A DNA stretch of 34,195 bases. Origin: a virus. The notes beneath the pieces are model-generated. The model was given only the letters and a program-made list of their open reading frames with translations. It did not search any database and was not told the DNA's origin. Below are positions 1-9,297 of the stretch, one piece after another (position 1 is the stretch's first letter; each line of letters begins with the position of its first letter). The position numbers and the translations under genes were made by a program. Location of the stretch: positions 1-34,195 of the IMG/VR virus record IMGVR_UViG_3300032236_000501; one strand, given 5' to 3'.

Positions 1-95
1 CCAGCGTTATATTCATTAGGCCCTAGTGCCGCTGAAGGCACATCAGGCGTATATGTCATTTTGGCTAGGGGTAGTTTTACTACGGATATAGTCAT
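1..95 (-). CDS. 5' end of the nozzle gene (duplicate by circular overlap)
   Basis: This is the first 31 codons plus part of codon 32 of the 665-residue nozzle-like protein encoded at 32170-34167, present again only because the window ends overlap. The ATG lies at 95-93 on the minus strand, preceded by an AAGGA ribosome-binding site. The fiber gene stop lies 10 bases upstream, so on the circle the fiber gene is followed directly by the nozzle gene in one operon. It should not be counted as a separate gene. Confidence 0.9.
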   Translation of the reverse strand, partial: MTISVVKLPLAKMTYTPDVPSAALGPNEYNA

Positions 96-123
96 TTAAT
101 ATTCCTTAAACTGCACTGTTATC
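1..123. repeat. Terminal direct repeat, left copy
   Basis: Bases 1-123 are identical to 34073-34195. The repeat covers the start of the nozzle gene and the stop codon of the fiber gene, so it sits inside an operon and not at a natural gene boundary. The simplest reading is a circular assembly whose ends overlap, with a unit of about 34,072 bp. A physical terminal repeat is possible but less likely at this position. Confidence 0.95.
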
Positions 124-3100
124 GCTGATATAACTCCAACGGCTATTGGTAGTATCCCAAAACGCCATGCGTCCACCTGATGTTGGACTATTGCTAATAC
201 AGATAATTTGTCCAACTGATCCACTTGCTGGTTTGCCTGCTGAAGTATATGTAGGCATTACAGGTATAGCAGTAAACACCGCTGTGCTGGTAGTCATAGT
301 CAGTGCTGGGAATGAACCTGTTCTGTCACTGAAATTATGACTGTTGTTGTTGTAGGTATTTGTAGTAGCACCTAACTGCAACATGGTCACAGTGCCAGCA
401 TTGTTTTGGAAAGTCTGTTGATCAATACTGCTATTCCATGTGCTGGTGGTAAAACTTAATGGAATTGAAGTAAAGTTGCCGTTGTTAAACTGATATTGAT
501 CAGCACTTAACTGCATCAATCTATCACTTAATAACAAACGGTTTCTTAATGTTGTGGTTCCAGTGTTTACCGTTTGTAATGCTAAGTTAGAACCATACTG
601 TGTAGTTGTAAAAGTTTCCAGCGTTGTAGCCACAATGGCTGCACCAGTTACACCTGACGATGTAGCGTTGTTAGTGTTTTGTCCACGGAAGTTAATGCTG
701 TATAGTGTATCACCACTTAGGACCTGATTACGACGACCACTTACAGCATTACGGCGACCAGCGGCTAAGTTAATAATATTAGTGCCAGTTAAACCAGCAT
801 TGTCTGGGGCACTATCTTGTGCAGGAACTGCTAAAAAGTTTGTTTGAGCATTGACAAAACTTAGGTTAGTTTTTCCAGGACCAACATAAGTTGTTCCATC
901 AACCATAACTACTGAACTTGTAGTAGCATCAACACCTGACCCCATAACAATGTTCAATTGGCTTGGTGCAGTTGAACTTGTAGTCCAGTTAGTAAACAAG
1001 AAACGCTGACGACTTTGGTTAATACCAGGGCGTGTCCACTGTGGTTGAACATAGATGTTGAATCCACTACCTGCTTGATAAGTGCTGGTACCACTGTTGG
1101 TCATTGCTTCTGTTGAGAACCAACCCATAAAGTTATATGACTGACTATAATCAGCAGGCCAATTAGCACCGTCATAGCCCATGGCTGTTACGCCACCCAA
1201 ACTTTGACTTGCCAAAAAGGCAGTTGGTGCTGCCTGTGTGCCATAGGCGCTTTCAATACTGATTGCTGGGTTTGGTGCCGTAGCACTAGTTCCATTTGGA
1301 CGATTCTGTCCATACCCACGAAGTGTAATGTTTGGAACTAGACCACCACTGTAGTTTGAAGCAACTAGGGCAGGACTTGCTCCACCACTGGTAAAGATTG
1401 AAGCAGTACCTGCTGAGTTTAGAGGAAAGCCGCCAGCAGTTAAAGTCTTTGTAGCCACTGTGCCTGTGGTAACAGTTAAACTTTGAACAATGGTTGCTCC
1501 AGCAGTTAAGTTGGCAACAACTGATAAATTGTTGGTCACTGTGGCTGCTGAAATAGTAGCACCACCATTTAGTGATGTGTATCCACTAACAACCACTGTG
1601 TTAGTTACTGTAGCGGCACTGATTGTAGCACCACCTTGTAATGTTGTATAACCAGTTGCTGATAAATTGCCGTTGGCAGTGATGTTACCTGTTGAAGTAA
1701 CACCAGCAAATATAACCGCACTACTTGTATTCAATGATTGGTTAGGTCCACCAGTTAGATCACTGTATTTGCCAGTCCATGCCACAGTGGCTAAACCTGT
1801 GACGCTACTGGTGCTTACTGATCCAGTCCATGCTGTAGTTTGACTTGTGCTATCTGTAAAGTTTAATGTGCTTAATCTTGCTGTGTTACCATAGATATTA
1901 GCCCAAGGACTGCCAGAACTACCTAAGTTTACAGTTCCAGAAGGAACTAATGGGTTATGAACACCAATTGTGCCTGGAACAACTGACTTACTATAGATAT
2001 CATTAAACTTAGCACTATCTAGAATAGCCTGTGTAGCAGTAATGGCACCGCCATTGTTAACAGTTAATCCGCCACTGTTGACCTGTAATCCATTAGCCGC
2101 ATCCATTGTGGCAACTATGACCTGTGTTGCTGTAGTGGCACCACCAATAGCCTGCACATCAAAGGCAATCTGTCCACCTGCCGCAGAATCAGTGGCATTT
2201 TCTAATGTATAGACAGTCATGCCACCACTGGCTGTGCCTAAGAATCCAGTGGTACCATAAGCATATCCACTGAAACGCACAATTGCATCGCCTGCTTGCA
2301 AGGCTGTGGGACTTGCACTAGATCCACGAGCACGACGGCCTGTAAAATAACTTTTATCTACGGCATACCCACCAGCACCTGGATTGGCATAGGTATCCAT
2401 GGTAATACGGGCTTCTTGATTTGGTTTACTAATACCCCAAACCAATGTGCCTGTGCTTTGACTTCCTTGATATGTGCCTTGATCGCCAGGACCAGCAATG
2501 GTCAATGCACTGCCAACCGTGCCTGCCACTGTGCCTGTAGAATAGATATTAATTCCACTAGGACGGAATGTGGTTATTAAATTAGCATTACCTGCTACAC
2601 CAAGAGGGTTAGCCCAAAATTGTATTTTAGAACCATTGGCTGTGTCAGTGAAGTTTTCATCAGCCACCATGGTCATATAGGCCGCACTTGTGGTATTAAA
2701 TTTAGTAGTACCATAACCAACACCGCGGAATGATGCTAGGTAATCACCTGATTGAACTGCACTAGGCGTTGCCGCTGTACCACGACCTCCACGACCAGTA
2801 AAATAACTGCTTGGTGAAGAAGAAAAATTATCTATCAATATGCGAGTAAGATTACTGTCATTGGTCACAGCCCAAAGAGCATTGGTTCCATTTGGTGGTA
2901 CTGGATATGATGTACCACCAGTGCCATTGACAAATATACCTGCCCCTGTTGCAGGAATAGAGGCATTGGTCACAGTCAACTGTGCAAAAGTTACAGAACT
3001 TGTGGTAAACAGGGCCTGATTTGTAACTGTGCTGATATTGAAAGGAGTATAATCTCTATAGGTTACAACTCCTGTTGAAGTGTTAACACTTAAAATATAA

Positions 3101-4638
3101 CCAGTGGCAGCATTGGCCAAACTGGTTAGCGTTAGATGAGTGCCTTGTAGTGTGCCACCTGATGTAATATTACCAATGGCAATAATGGTGCCTGTGGCAG
3201 TAAAGTCATTACCTGTGATATCACCAGCGGCAGTGATATTATTGCCTGCTGTAATGTTGGTTGAGGCTGCTATGGTTGAATTGCTGACTAGGCTACCAAC
3301 AGTGGCCTGTCCACCAACAAGGGCTGTGCCATTGATATAGGCATTGTCACCTGCGTATAAGTTTTTGCCTGCTGTGACATTATTGCTGGCAAACATATTG
3401 TTTTGGCTGGTAATGTCGCCTATGGCATCAATATCCACAGTGGCATTAACGCTTTCTGTTGTAATACCACCTTGATCAATGACAGTATTGATAAAAGTAT
3501 TAGTTGTGCCTGTTTTTAATACACCAAATTCAATGTAACCACCGTTGGCATTGGCAGTAAAATCTTCAGCGGCTCTAATGCTCATGTAACCGCTGGCGCT
3601 GTTAGTAAACTTAGTACCATCATAACCAAAGCCATTATAACGGCTTAGTGTATCGCCATTTTTAACTGCTGTTGGCACACTGCTACTACCACGGGCACGA
3701 CGACCAGTAAAAATAGGACTCATGTTATCAATGCTGTCAGTGGTGCCAGTATTGCTGTATGTTTCAGCAACTATGCGTGTTTTAGTATTATTTTTACCTA
3801 CAGCATTAATCACAGCATCACTTAGGGCAGATCCAGCGGCTGTGTTACCACTGGCATTGACAAATAATGCACCTTTGGCTGGATTACCAGGAGTCTGTAT
3901 GGTAACGCCAGCACTTGAAATACTCATGCTGGTATTGGCCACTAGTGTACCAGAATTTACAGTAACAATATTGACAGCACCACCTCTGGCAGCATCTGTT
4001 AGGCGTTCTGCGGCAACAAAATCAATGTTGGCGCTGTGTATGTTACCAAATCCTGTTGATCCATAACCATAGCCACCAACACGCAACATAACGCTGCCAG
4101 TGGTTTCAGCCGTAGGAGCACTAGGTGTGCCATTAGCACTACGACCTGTAATAATGTTGGTATTGGCACCATAGTTGTCTAATATGGCTCTGGTGTTTTG
4201 TCCATCCTTGCCCAAGGCCCAAAGACTGATAGGTGCTCCAGGACTTGGAACACTAGAGGCTGTGCTACCATTAATGAATACAGTGGCGTGACTGCTGTCA
4301 GTTTGTGTGTTGGCAATATAAACACCATTAGTATTAAACTGTTGAACAGTGCCCACTGCACTGATATTGAATGTCTGTGTTGAATATAATGTATTGCCTA
4401 AAGGAAAACTTAGGCTACCATCAACATTAATGGTTAACTTATTTCCAGCCGCTGAAATACTGCTAGTAGAAATATATCCACCGCTGGTTCCAGTGCCGCC
4501 CGTGATCAATATACCACCAGGAGTAGTTCCATCACCAATCCATAGTTGATGTAAATCTGTGGTCCAGACTGGTTCAGCCTGACTGAATGTTACTGCGGCT
4601 CTTTGTGCATCTGTACCTTTTCTAAACTGTAATGGCAT
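106..4638 (-). CDS. Large tail fiber protein with repeated modules
   Basis: The 1510-residue product is probably the main receptor-contacting fiber or appendage of the virion. Residues 1-45 carry the N-terminal module common in phage fibers (FRKGT, then LWIGDGTTPGG). The body is Gly/Ser/Thr/Asn-rich beta-structure. Four modules of about 65 residues with the core TGRRARG...PTA...GD...GYGT...F recur near residues 163-228, 310-378, 612-678 and 763-829, each preceded by a stretch containing R-x-x-x-D. A degenerate fifth copy may lie near 1150-1230. Short ITAGNNITAAGDI-like repeats link the modules. The C-terminus ends in a W-containing segment (AFWDTTNSRW) with no recognisable chaperone domain. 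The gene sits downstream of a second appendage gene and, across the circle, upstream of the nozzle gene. The fiber role is strong; enzymatic activity is unproven. Confidence 0.85.
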   Translation of the reverse strand: MPLQFRKGTDAQRAAVTFSQAEPVWTTDLHQLWIGDGTTPGGILITGGTGTSGGYISTSSISAAGNKLTINVDGSLSFPLGNTLYSTQTFNISAVGTVQQFNTNGVYIANTQTDSSHATVFINGSTASSVPSPGAPISLWALGKDGQNTRAILDNYGANTNIITGRSANGTPSAPTAETTGSVMLRVGGYGYGSTGFGNIHSANIDFVAAERLTDAARGGAVNIVTVNSGTLVANTSMSISSAGVTIQTPGNPAKGALFVNASGNTAAGSALSDAVINAVGKNNTKTRIVAETYSNTGTTDSIDNMSPIFTGRRARGSSSVPTAVKNGDTLSRYNGFGYDGTKFTNSASGYMSIRAAEDFTANANGGYIEFGVLKTGTTNTFINTVIDQGGITTESVNATVDIDAIGDITSQNNMFASNNVTAGKNLYAGDNAYINGTALVGGQATVGSLVSNSTIAASTNITAGNNITAAGDITGNDFTATGTIIAIGNITSGGTLQGTHLTLTSLANAATGYILSVNTSTGVVTYRDYTPFNISTVTNQALFTTSSVTFAQLTVTNASIPATGAGIFVNGTGGTSYPVPPNGTNALWAVTNDSNLTRILIDNFSSSPSSYFTGRGGRGTAATPSAVQSGDYLASFRGVGYGTTKFNTTSAAYMTMVADENFTDTANGSKIQFWANPLGVAGNANLITTFRPSGINIYSTGTVAGTVGSALTIAGPGDQGTYQGSQSTGTLVWGISKPNQEARITMDTYANPGAGGYAVDKSYFTGRRARGSSASPTALQAGDAIVRFSGYAYGTTGFLGTASGGMTVYTLENATDSAAGGQIAFDVQAIGGATTATQVIVATMDAANGLQVNSGGLTVNNGGAITATQAILDSAKFNDIYSKSVVPGTIGVHNPLVPSGTVNLGSSGSPWANIYGNTARLSTLNFTDSTSQTTAWTGSVSTSSVTGLATVAWTGKYSDLTGGPNQSLNTSSAVIFAGVTSTGNITANGNLSATGYTTLQGGATISAATVTNTVVVSGYTSLNGGATISAATVTNNLSVVANLTAGATIVQSLTVTTGTVATKTLTAGGFPLNSAGTASIFTSGGASPALVASNYSGGLVPNITLRGYGQNRPNGTSATAPNPAISIESAYGTQAAPTAFLASQSLGGVTAMGYDGANWPADYSQSYNFMGWFSTEAMTNSGTSTYQAGSGFNIYVQPQWTRPGINQSRQRFLFTNWTTSSTAPSQLNIVMGSGVDATTSSVVMVDGTTYVGPGKTNLSFVNAQTNFLAVPAQDSAPDNAGLTGTNIINLAAGRRNAVSGRRNQVLSGDTLYSINFRGQNTNNATSSGVTGAAIVATTLETFTTTQYGSNLALQTVNTGTTTLRNRLLLSDRLMQLSADQYQFNNGNFTSIPLSFTTSTWNSSIDQQTFQNNAGTVTMLQLGATTNTYNNNSHNFSDRTGSFPALTMTTSTAVFTAIPVMPTYTSAGKPASGSVGQIICISNSPTSGGRMAFWDTTNSRWSYISDNSAV

Positions 4639-4648
4639 GTTCTAATCC

Positions 4649-5398
4649 TTAAACTAATATTGGACCCATGTCCAATGTGAAACTAACTGGCGCTAAAATA
4701 GTGCCAAAATCAAATACTTGGTTGGCGGCGGTGCCTGTGGCTGTTGTCCAATACAACACACCACTACCATTGTCTGCTAACACCTCACCAAATGTTCCAT
4801 GCTGTGCAGGAAATTTATAGTTTGGAAAGTTGGTTGATCCATCTAAATTAAAACTCCAGGTGCTGACTGTTGACCCTTGTGTGCTGGTAATGTGTGTACC
4901 AGTATTGTCCACAACCAAGGTATTGGTGCTGGTATTGTTACTTAGACTGACTTGGTTACCTGGTGCCGCTATCCAATAGGCATCATTAAATTCTGCACCA
5001 TATGGTAGTGTTATAACACCATCATTACCAAATTGCCAAAAATAATTGTTGGTATCAATGGTAAATGGTTGATTAACAGCATTGGTTGCAGTATTACCTG
5101 AAAATACCCAATTGCCTAACTGTGCTGAAGTGGCTGTAGTAAACTGAAATACTGATGCCGCAATGGTTGAACTATTTGTGGCTGGATCTAAAAAGAACTG
5201 CACATTGCCATTGTTGTCAAACAGTTGAATTAACTGTGCCGCATTGGTAGGCAGTGCTGAATAATTTCCACCATAAAGTCCAGGTAGGTTGGTGTTATAT
5301 GTGGTCGCAGTGAATGTGGTAGTACTGCCAAGATACAATGTGGTTACATTGGTACTTGTAACTGTATATGATGATGTTGACCCATATAATGATGGCAT
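4649..5398 (-). CDS. Second tail appendage / structural protein
   Basis: The 249-residue protein is Thr/Ser/Asn-rich and beta-predicted, with no signal peptide or membrane segment. Around residues 200-220 it has a GTFGEVLADNGSGVLYWT segment, a pattern frequent in fibers of marine phages (GTxGQVLxTNGxGxLxW). The C-terminus has paired DFGTI...P...DMGPI blocks, resembling the repeated FDFGS...DLGS motif of structural proteins in T4-like cyanophages. The ATG at 5398 has an AAGGA site nine bases upstream. It lies between the adaptor gene and the large fiber gene with gaps of about 10 bp. A fiber or fiber-attachment role is inferred from composition, motif and position. Confidence 0.65.
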   Translation of the reverse strand: MPSLYGSTSSYTVTSTNVTTLYLGSTTTFTATTYNTNLPGLYGGNYSALPTNAAQLIQLFDNNGNVQFFLDPATNSSTIAASVFQFTTATSAQLGNWVFSGNTATNAVNQPFTIDTNNYFWQFGNDGVITLPYGAEFNDAYWIAAPGNQVSLSNNTSTNTLVVDNTGTHITSTQGSTVSTWSFNLDGSTNFPNYKFPAQHGTFGEVLADNGSGVLYWTTATGTAANQVFDFGTILAPVSFTLDMGPILV

Positions 5399-5408
5399 TT
5401 TTTATTCC

Positions 5409-6146
5409 TTACTTGGCAGTATATCTGCGATCCTTGCGTGGTTGGAAGATACTAGTTAATCTTGTGTGTCCACCACTCCATTTACCTTTTGAGTTTTGAT
5501 CTTCAATGATGTTCATTGATTCTTCAAACTTGGCCTTATAAACTTGTGCGTCTTCTGAACTCTTGCGTTTGATATAATAGCAATGCAAGGTACTGTATAC
5601 ATAACCTTCAGGAAAACTTTGTAGAACACCATTGGTTTGAACTTGATTACCATTAGTGTCAATTGAAAATAGATACGGCCATGCACGATAGTAGTACATG
5701 TTGACTAAGTCGCCTTGGCTCAGACCTGGTAGGAATTTATAACTTTGTCCTACTTCTGAAAACTTACCGCGATATACTGAAGGTATGTTGATTGGCTTGA
5801 GATACAGTGCTTCAACCAAACTTTCTGTTATGATATCGCGATCACCAATACGATCATAGACAATCCAGGGACCTAATTGATTGGAACCACTGGAGCCTTG
5901 AACGCCTCCCATCTTGAAAAACAAGATAGGCTTTAACATGTCACCTGGAATAGGTATCATGCCATATTGATCAGCAACAGCAATGAACGCAGGATCCATT
6001 GGGTTACTGCGTTGAATAGGTAACTCTAGGTTACGCATCATCATTTCGCCCATAAAAATACATTCTTTGATTTCTTGGTCGTTGCTACTGCCTGTAAATT
6101 GTTTTACAAATGCTACTAGATCATCTGCTGTGGCTATTTGGCTCAT
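5409..6146 (-). CDS. Probable head-tail adaptor (connector) protein
   Basis: The 245-residue protein begins with a helical segment that fits the N-terminal pattern of phage adaptor proteins: MGEMMMRNLELP near residues 32-43, then an IPIPGDML block near residues 63-70 followed by beta-structure (the usual pattern is a helix ending in R-x-L-x-x-P, then lPxDxL). Such adaptors form a ring under the portal and begin the tail. The position fits: it follows capsid and one unknown gene and precedes the fibers. The C-terminus is basic. The family match is from memory of the pattern, so adaptor is likely but not certain. The start has a good AAGGA site, and the upstream gene stops 3 bp before it. Confidence 0.55.
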   Translation of the reverse strand: MSQIATADDLVAFVKQFTGSSNDQEIKECIFMGEMMMRNLELPIQRSNPMDPAFIAVADQYGMIPIPGDMLKPILFFKMGGVQGSSGSNQLGPWIVYDRIGDRDIITESLVEALYLKPINIPSVYRGKFSEVGQSYKFLPGLSQGDLVNMYYYRAWPYLFSIDTNGNQVQTNGVLQSFPEGYVYSTLHCYYIKRKSSEDAQVYKAKFEESMNIIEDQNSKGKWSGGHTRLTSIFQPRKDRRYTAK

Positions 6147-6149
6147 TGT

Positions 6150-6755
6150 TTAATGTCCTTGGAAGAATTTCTGTTGTCCCACTTTGGCTGGATATGGTAC
6201 TTCAATAGGAATTGGAAGTTTGCCACCTGGGTAGCAGACAAACTGTGGATATTCTTGTTGCACTACACGATAAAACTGTGCCTTGAGTGTGCGATCTCTT
6301 TTGATAGTGCTCCAACGCATGCCGCCAAAATAATCATCTGATATTTTTTGTTCTACAACTGAGGGTAAGTCCATCCAACGGTGTGCCAGTTTACCATCAT
6401 CTGTTAAGGGTGCTAGAGGATCTGGAACTCCTTCTTCAGCCATCTTACGATAACGAGCACAACGATCTACTACTGCTTGATAATTTAACTGTTCACGCTG
6501 GATATAAAACTTGCCATCTTCACGACCTGTGGTGGTTATGATATTACCGCTTTTGTTTGTGGCTGTACGCTTCCAATCACCCTTCATGGCGCGGTATAAT
6601 TTGTCATTTCTTAACAGAGCATCAGCAATACCATTATTGCCGTCAATCATACCGCCATAATCTCTGCGTGTAAAATCCAAATTGGTTTCTGGATCTTGAC
6701 CATCTAACATTGAAGCATTGGGATTATTAAGGCTGTATTCTTCTTCTGGAGTCAT
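6150..6755 (-). CDS. Unknown virion-block protein following capsid
   Basis: I do not recognise this 201-residue protein. It is hydrophilic with an acidic N-terminus (TPEEEYSLNNP) and a basic middle (MKGDWKRTATNKSG). Its C-terminal segment is rich in Pro and aromatic residues (YPQFVCYPGGKLPIPIEVPYP). A longer reading would use a TTG at 6764, but that leaves no room for the AAAGGAA site, so the ATG at 6755 is chosen. It is separated from the capsid gene by a strong terminator and has a TATAAATAA box about 20 bases before its ATG, so it may start a separate transcript for adaptor and fibers. A structural or head-completion role is suggested by position only. Confidence 0.6.
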   Translation of the reverse strand: MTPEEEYSLNNPNASMLDGQDPETNLDFTRRDYGGMIDGNNGIADALLRNDKLYRAMKGDWKRTATNKSGNIITTTGREDGKFYIQREQLNYQAVVDRCARYRKMAEEGVPDPLAPLTDDGKLAHRWMDLPSVVEQKISDDYFGGMRWSTIKRDRTLKAQFYRVVQQEYPQFVCYPGGKLPIPIEVPYPAKVGQQKFFQGH

Positions 6756-6774
6756 TTCTATCAATTCCTTTGAT

Positions 6775-6783
6775 TTATTTATA
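6775..6783 (-). promoter_or_regulatory. TATAAATAA box before the adaptor/fiber genes
   Basis: The minus strand reads TATAAATAA, followed within 10 bases by the AAAGGAA ribosome-binding site of the gene starting at 6755. The hexamer 17 bases upstream reads CCTACC, which is not a sigma70 -35. The box lies just past the capsid terminator, where a new start is expected. It resembles the T4-type late promoter octamer, but function is unproven. Confidence 0.4.
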
Positions 6784-6819
6784 TTATTTCCTGAATAGGT
6801 GGTAGGTAACGCCTATAAG

Positions 6820-6845
6820 ACAAAAGGCCCCTGAGGGCCTTTTGT
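6820..6845 (-). terminator. Strong terminator after the capsid gene
   Basis: A perfect 11-bp inverted repeat (ACAAAAGGCCC / GGGCCTTTTGT) with a 4-base loop lies 27 bases beyond the capsid stop codon. On the minus strand it ends in TTTTGTCTTATAG, a usable U-rich tail. The symmetric ends give U-runs on both strands, but all genes around it run on the minus strand. It probably sets high capsid expression apart from the downstream adaptor and fiber genes. Confidence 0.85.
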
Positions 6846-6871
6846 TGGTTGCGTTGTTCTAATGGTTAAGA

Positions 6872-8083
6872 TTAGAATGCGGCGCCGCCAAATGCGCTTA
6901 AACGAACAACCAATGTTGCTGGGCGTAAAGGACCAGCACCGTAAGCGTTCAATGAAGGAGCACTTGCACTAGCACTGATATCGTGTAGAACAGCAACACC
7001 TGCAGGGTTACGCACAATTAGCGTACCTTCCATGATGAACTGATCTAAACTTGCGTCAGCGTTAGAGAAGATTTCATTGTTAGGACCTAGGTCACGCAAT
7101 GAACCCCATTGTAACACTTCTTCATTCAAGAAATAAATGTTGTTAGGAACATACTGATCCATTATCCACGAGTCAAAAATCTCGTATGTGTAGTTGAAGT
7201 CGCCTTCGTAAGTCTGAATTGTGTCACCACGCTCAGAATTTACACGGTTGATACCACGGCTTGTAGGCATGTTATCACTTAGGTGTGTGCGTAGGCTTGT
7301 TGGGCAAACTACTGTGCGAATCTTAGCGTTGAAACGCTTCTCAGCGGCTGTTACCAACTGCTTGTAGATTGCTGGGTAGAATTGTGTGTTGGCTTCATCG
7401 CTACCAATGTAGTATGTGCTACCTAGGTAAGAACCTTGTGTTGCACCAGTACCACCACCAACGATAATACCTGATTGTGTTGTGGCCACATCAGTTGTTT
7501 CGCCGTTTGTGTATGTGATGAATGTGCTTGTGCTGTTACCAGTTGCGTTGAAACTGTGTGTAGCCGCGAATGAGTTCAAAGAACCAAAGCGACGACCAGT
7601 TTGGCTTGCGCCTGTTACGCCACCAGCAGTACCGCTTTGTCCGCCGTACTTGGTACCAATTTGGTCTGCACGAACGATCTGTGCTTCCACATCAAACATC
7701 AATTCAATCAATTGCTTGACTTCTTGGTATGCTTGTGGATCACCACCACTTTGTTCAACTGCACGAGCAGAACCTGTAGCACTGATAACAGTACTGAAGA
7801 TCTGTGTGTAGTTACCTAAGTTGGCACGCTGGTTGCTTTCAGCCATAGAACTGGAAACAGCCATACCTTCTTGGTTTGCTTGTGTTGCTGGCAAACGGTA
7901 TACATCGTTTGTCCATAGTGGCAATGTAGAAACGACTTTACGCTTCTTAGCCATACACATGTTTAGAACAGGTGTATCATCTTTAACGCGGTTGCTGACA
8001 TCTAAGTCTAAGTCCTTGACAACGATATCTGAAGCGTATGCTGTAGTACCGTTACCAATAGCGGATGTAGTAATTTGTGACAT
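6872..8083 (-). CDS. Major capsid protein (SU10-type, HK97 fold family)
   Basis: The 403-residue protein is the likely major head subunit. Its pattern fits the SU10-type capsid family: an early VSNRVKDDTPVLNM segment (about 30-43), NYTQIF...SATGSARAVEQSG (about 91-114), then a long helix with E-x-x-x-D-x-E (LIELMFDVEAQIV), and a late EGTLIVRNPAGVAVLHDI block. The middle (about 145-225) is Gly/Thr-rich, possibly a flexible loop or surface insertion. It lies directly after the scaffold gene and is followed by its own strong terminator, as expected for the most abundant virion protein. The ATG at 8083 has an AAAGGAA site. There is no sign of a separate head protease gene next to it. Confidence 0.85.
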   Translation of the reverse strand: MSQITTSAIGNGTTAYASDIVVKDLDLDVSNRVKDDTPVLNMCMAKKRKVVSTLPLWTNDVYRLPATQANQEGMAVSSSMAESNQRANLGNYTQIFSTVISATGSARAVEQSGGDPQAYQEVKQLIELMFDVEAQIVRADQIGTKYGGQSGTAGGVTGASQTGRRFGSLNSFAATHSFNATGNSTSTFITYTNGETTDVATTQSGIIVGGGTGATQGSYLGSTYYIGSDEANTQFYPAIYKQLVTAAEKRFNAKIRTVVCPTSLRTHLSDNMPTSRGINRVNSERGDTIQTYEGDFNYTYEIFDSWIMDQYVPNNIYFLNEEVLQWGSLRDLGPNNEIFSNADASLDQFIMEGTLIVRNPAGVAVLHDISASASAPSLNAYGAGPLRPATLVVRLSAFGGAAF

Positions 8084-8113
8084 GTTATATTCCTTTAAAA
8101 AATGTCTTTAATA

Positions 8114-9286
8114 TTATCTGCGGCCTCGCATAGCATTTAACTTTGCGACTAACAGATTATCCTGGGCTTTACGATCGCCCTTATTGGCTCTTTCTTGAAG
8201 ATCCTGGAGATTAGCCTGTCCCTGTGTTTTAGCATTGGCCACTGCATTTGACTTTTTGGTTGTTAATGCGGCTATGCTACTACCAGCAGATTTGGCTGAA
8301 GGTTTCTCACGATATTTCAATCCATCTCTGATTAGACTTAGGATGTGTTCATCGCTACTAATCAGATCAATGTTTGGAATACCTGGCACTAGTTGATTAT
8401 TCGCTGACTGCCAATTCTTAGAAATCTTATCACGAAGTTCATTGTAGACATATTCATTACGCAACTCCTTGTCTGTAAAGGCCTTGCGATTCTGTTGTAG
8501 GGCTTCATCAACTTGTTGTTTACGAATACTATAAAACTGATCCAAATTAGGTTTCAGTTGTTGTATCGTACTAACTTGTTGTTGTATCCAGCGTTCATTC
8601 TGTTGCATGTTAGCCTGAATGCGTGTCATTGCTTCCACATCATTAGAGGCCTGAGCCTGTGCCAACTGCTGTTGGAATGTAGTCTGGTAACCCTGTGTCT
8701 TTAGAATCTCATCATAGGCTTTCTGAATCTGCGGGCGAACTGTAAATTCTAGTGCAAGAGTAAGTCCTTCTGCTTCAGCCCTCTTGGTCTGAAGATATTC
8801 ATCAAACTCTGCCTTTTGGATTTTTAATTCCCTGGCTTCTTCATGTATTGCTCCACCTTGTCCTAAGATAGCGGCTGCTCGTTTAGCATCAATAACCATT
8901 TCCTTACCATTACGCATGAACTTAAACTTGGCGTCTGGGTTCTCTTGTGCGAATTCTAAGAAATCAATTACTTCCTGCTTGGTAGAATCTGGAGCACTTA
9001 CCTCTTCAGGGGTGTTTCCTTCTTCTATGGCTGCTAGACTATCTTCAGATCCTTGCGGATCAACTTCTGGTTCTACGCTTGAGGGATCGCTTTCGCTACC
9101 TTCTGGCACCACAGGGGCTTCAGCGTTTGCCTTTGCTGGAGAACCTGTCTCAGTTTCACTGGTTGCTTGAGCCTGGTTACGCATTGCGGCCATTTTCTGA
9201 GCAATTGAATCCAATGACGGAACTGCATTTTGAGCAGGGGCCGTGTCTGCGACATTAGGCGTGCTCACTACTGTTTCTGTAGTCAT
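8114..9286 (-). CDS. Scaffolding protein
   Basis: The 390-residue protein is charged and helical. It has a disordered acidic N-terminal third (many Glu, Ser, Pro between about 40 and 105), then long predicted coiled coil rich in Gln and Lys (about 130-290) and a basic C-terminus (KLNAMRGRR). A basic C-terminal tail that docks on the capsid shell is typical of P22-type scaffolds. It sits immediately before the capsid gene (30-bp gap), the standard scaffold position between portal and capsid. No protease motif is seen, so it probably exits or is reused, as in P22, and is not cleaved; this last point is inference. Confidence 0.8.
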   Translation of the reverse strand: MTTETVVSTPNVADTAPAQNAVPSLDSIAQKMAAMRNQAQATSETETGSPAKANAEAPVVPEGSESDPSSVEPEVDPQGSEDSLAAIEEGNTPEEVSAPDSTKQEVIDFLEFAQENPDAKFKFMRNGKEMVIDAKRAAAILGQGGAIHEEARELKIQKAEFDEYLQTKRAEAEGLTLALEFTVRPQIQKAYDEILKTQGYQTTFQQQLAQAQASNDVEAMTRIQANMQQNERWIQQQVSTIQQLKPNLDQFYSIRKQQVDEALQQNRKAFTDKELRNEYVYNELRDKISKNWQSANNQLVPGIPNIDLISSDEHILSLIRDGLKYREKPSAKSAGSSIAALTTKKSNAVANAKTQGQANLQDLQERANKGDRKAQDNLLVAKLNAMRGRR

Positions 9287-9297
9287 TTAAATTTTCC

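Noticed and set aside
1-123. True physical direct terminal repeat like T7
   Set aside because: The repeat sits within an operon across two coding ends, which better fits circular assembly overlap; read data would be needed to overturn this.
3722-4066. Plus-strand open frame inside the large fiber gene
   Set aside because: It lies antisense to a strongly supported repeat-rich fiber gene, lacks a ribosome-binding site and has composition mirroring the fiber codons; similar antisense frames (7482-7811, 28598-28888, 2296-2580) are also shadows.
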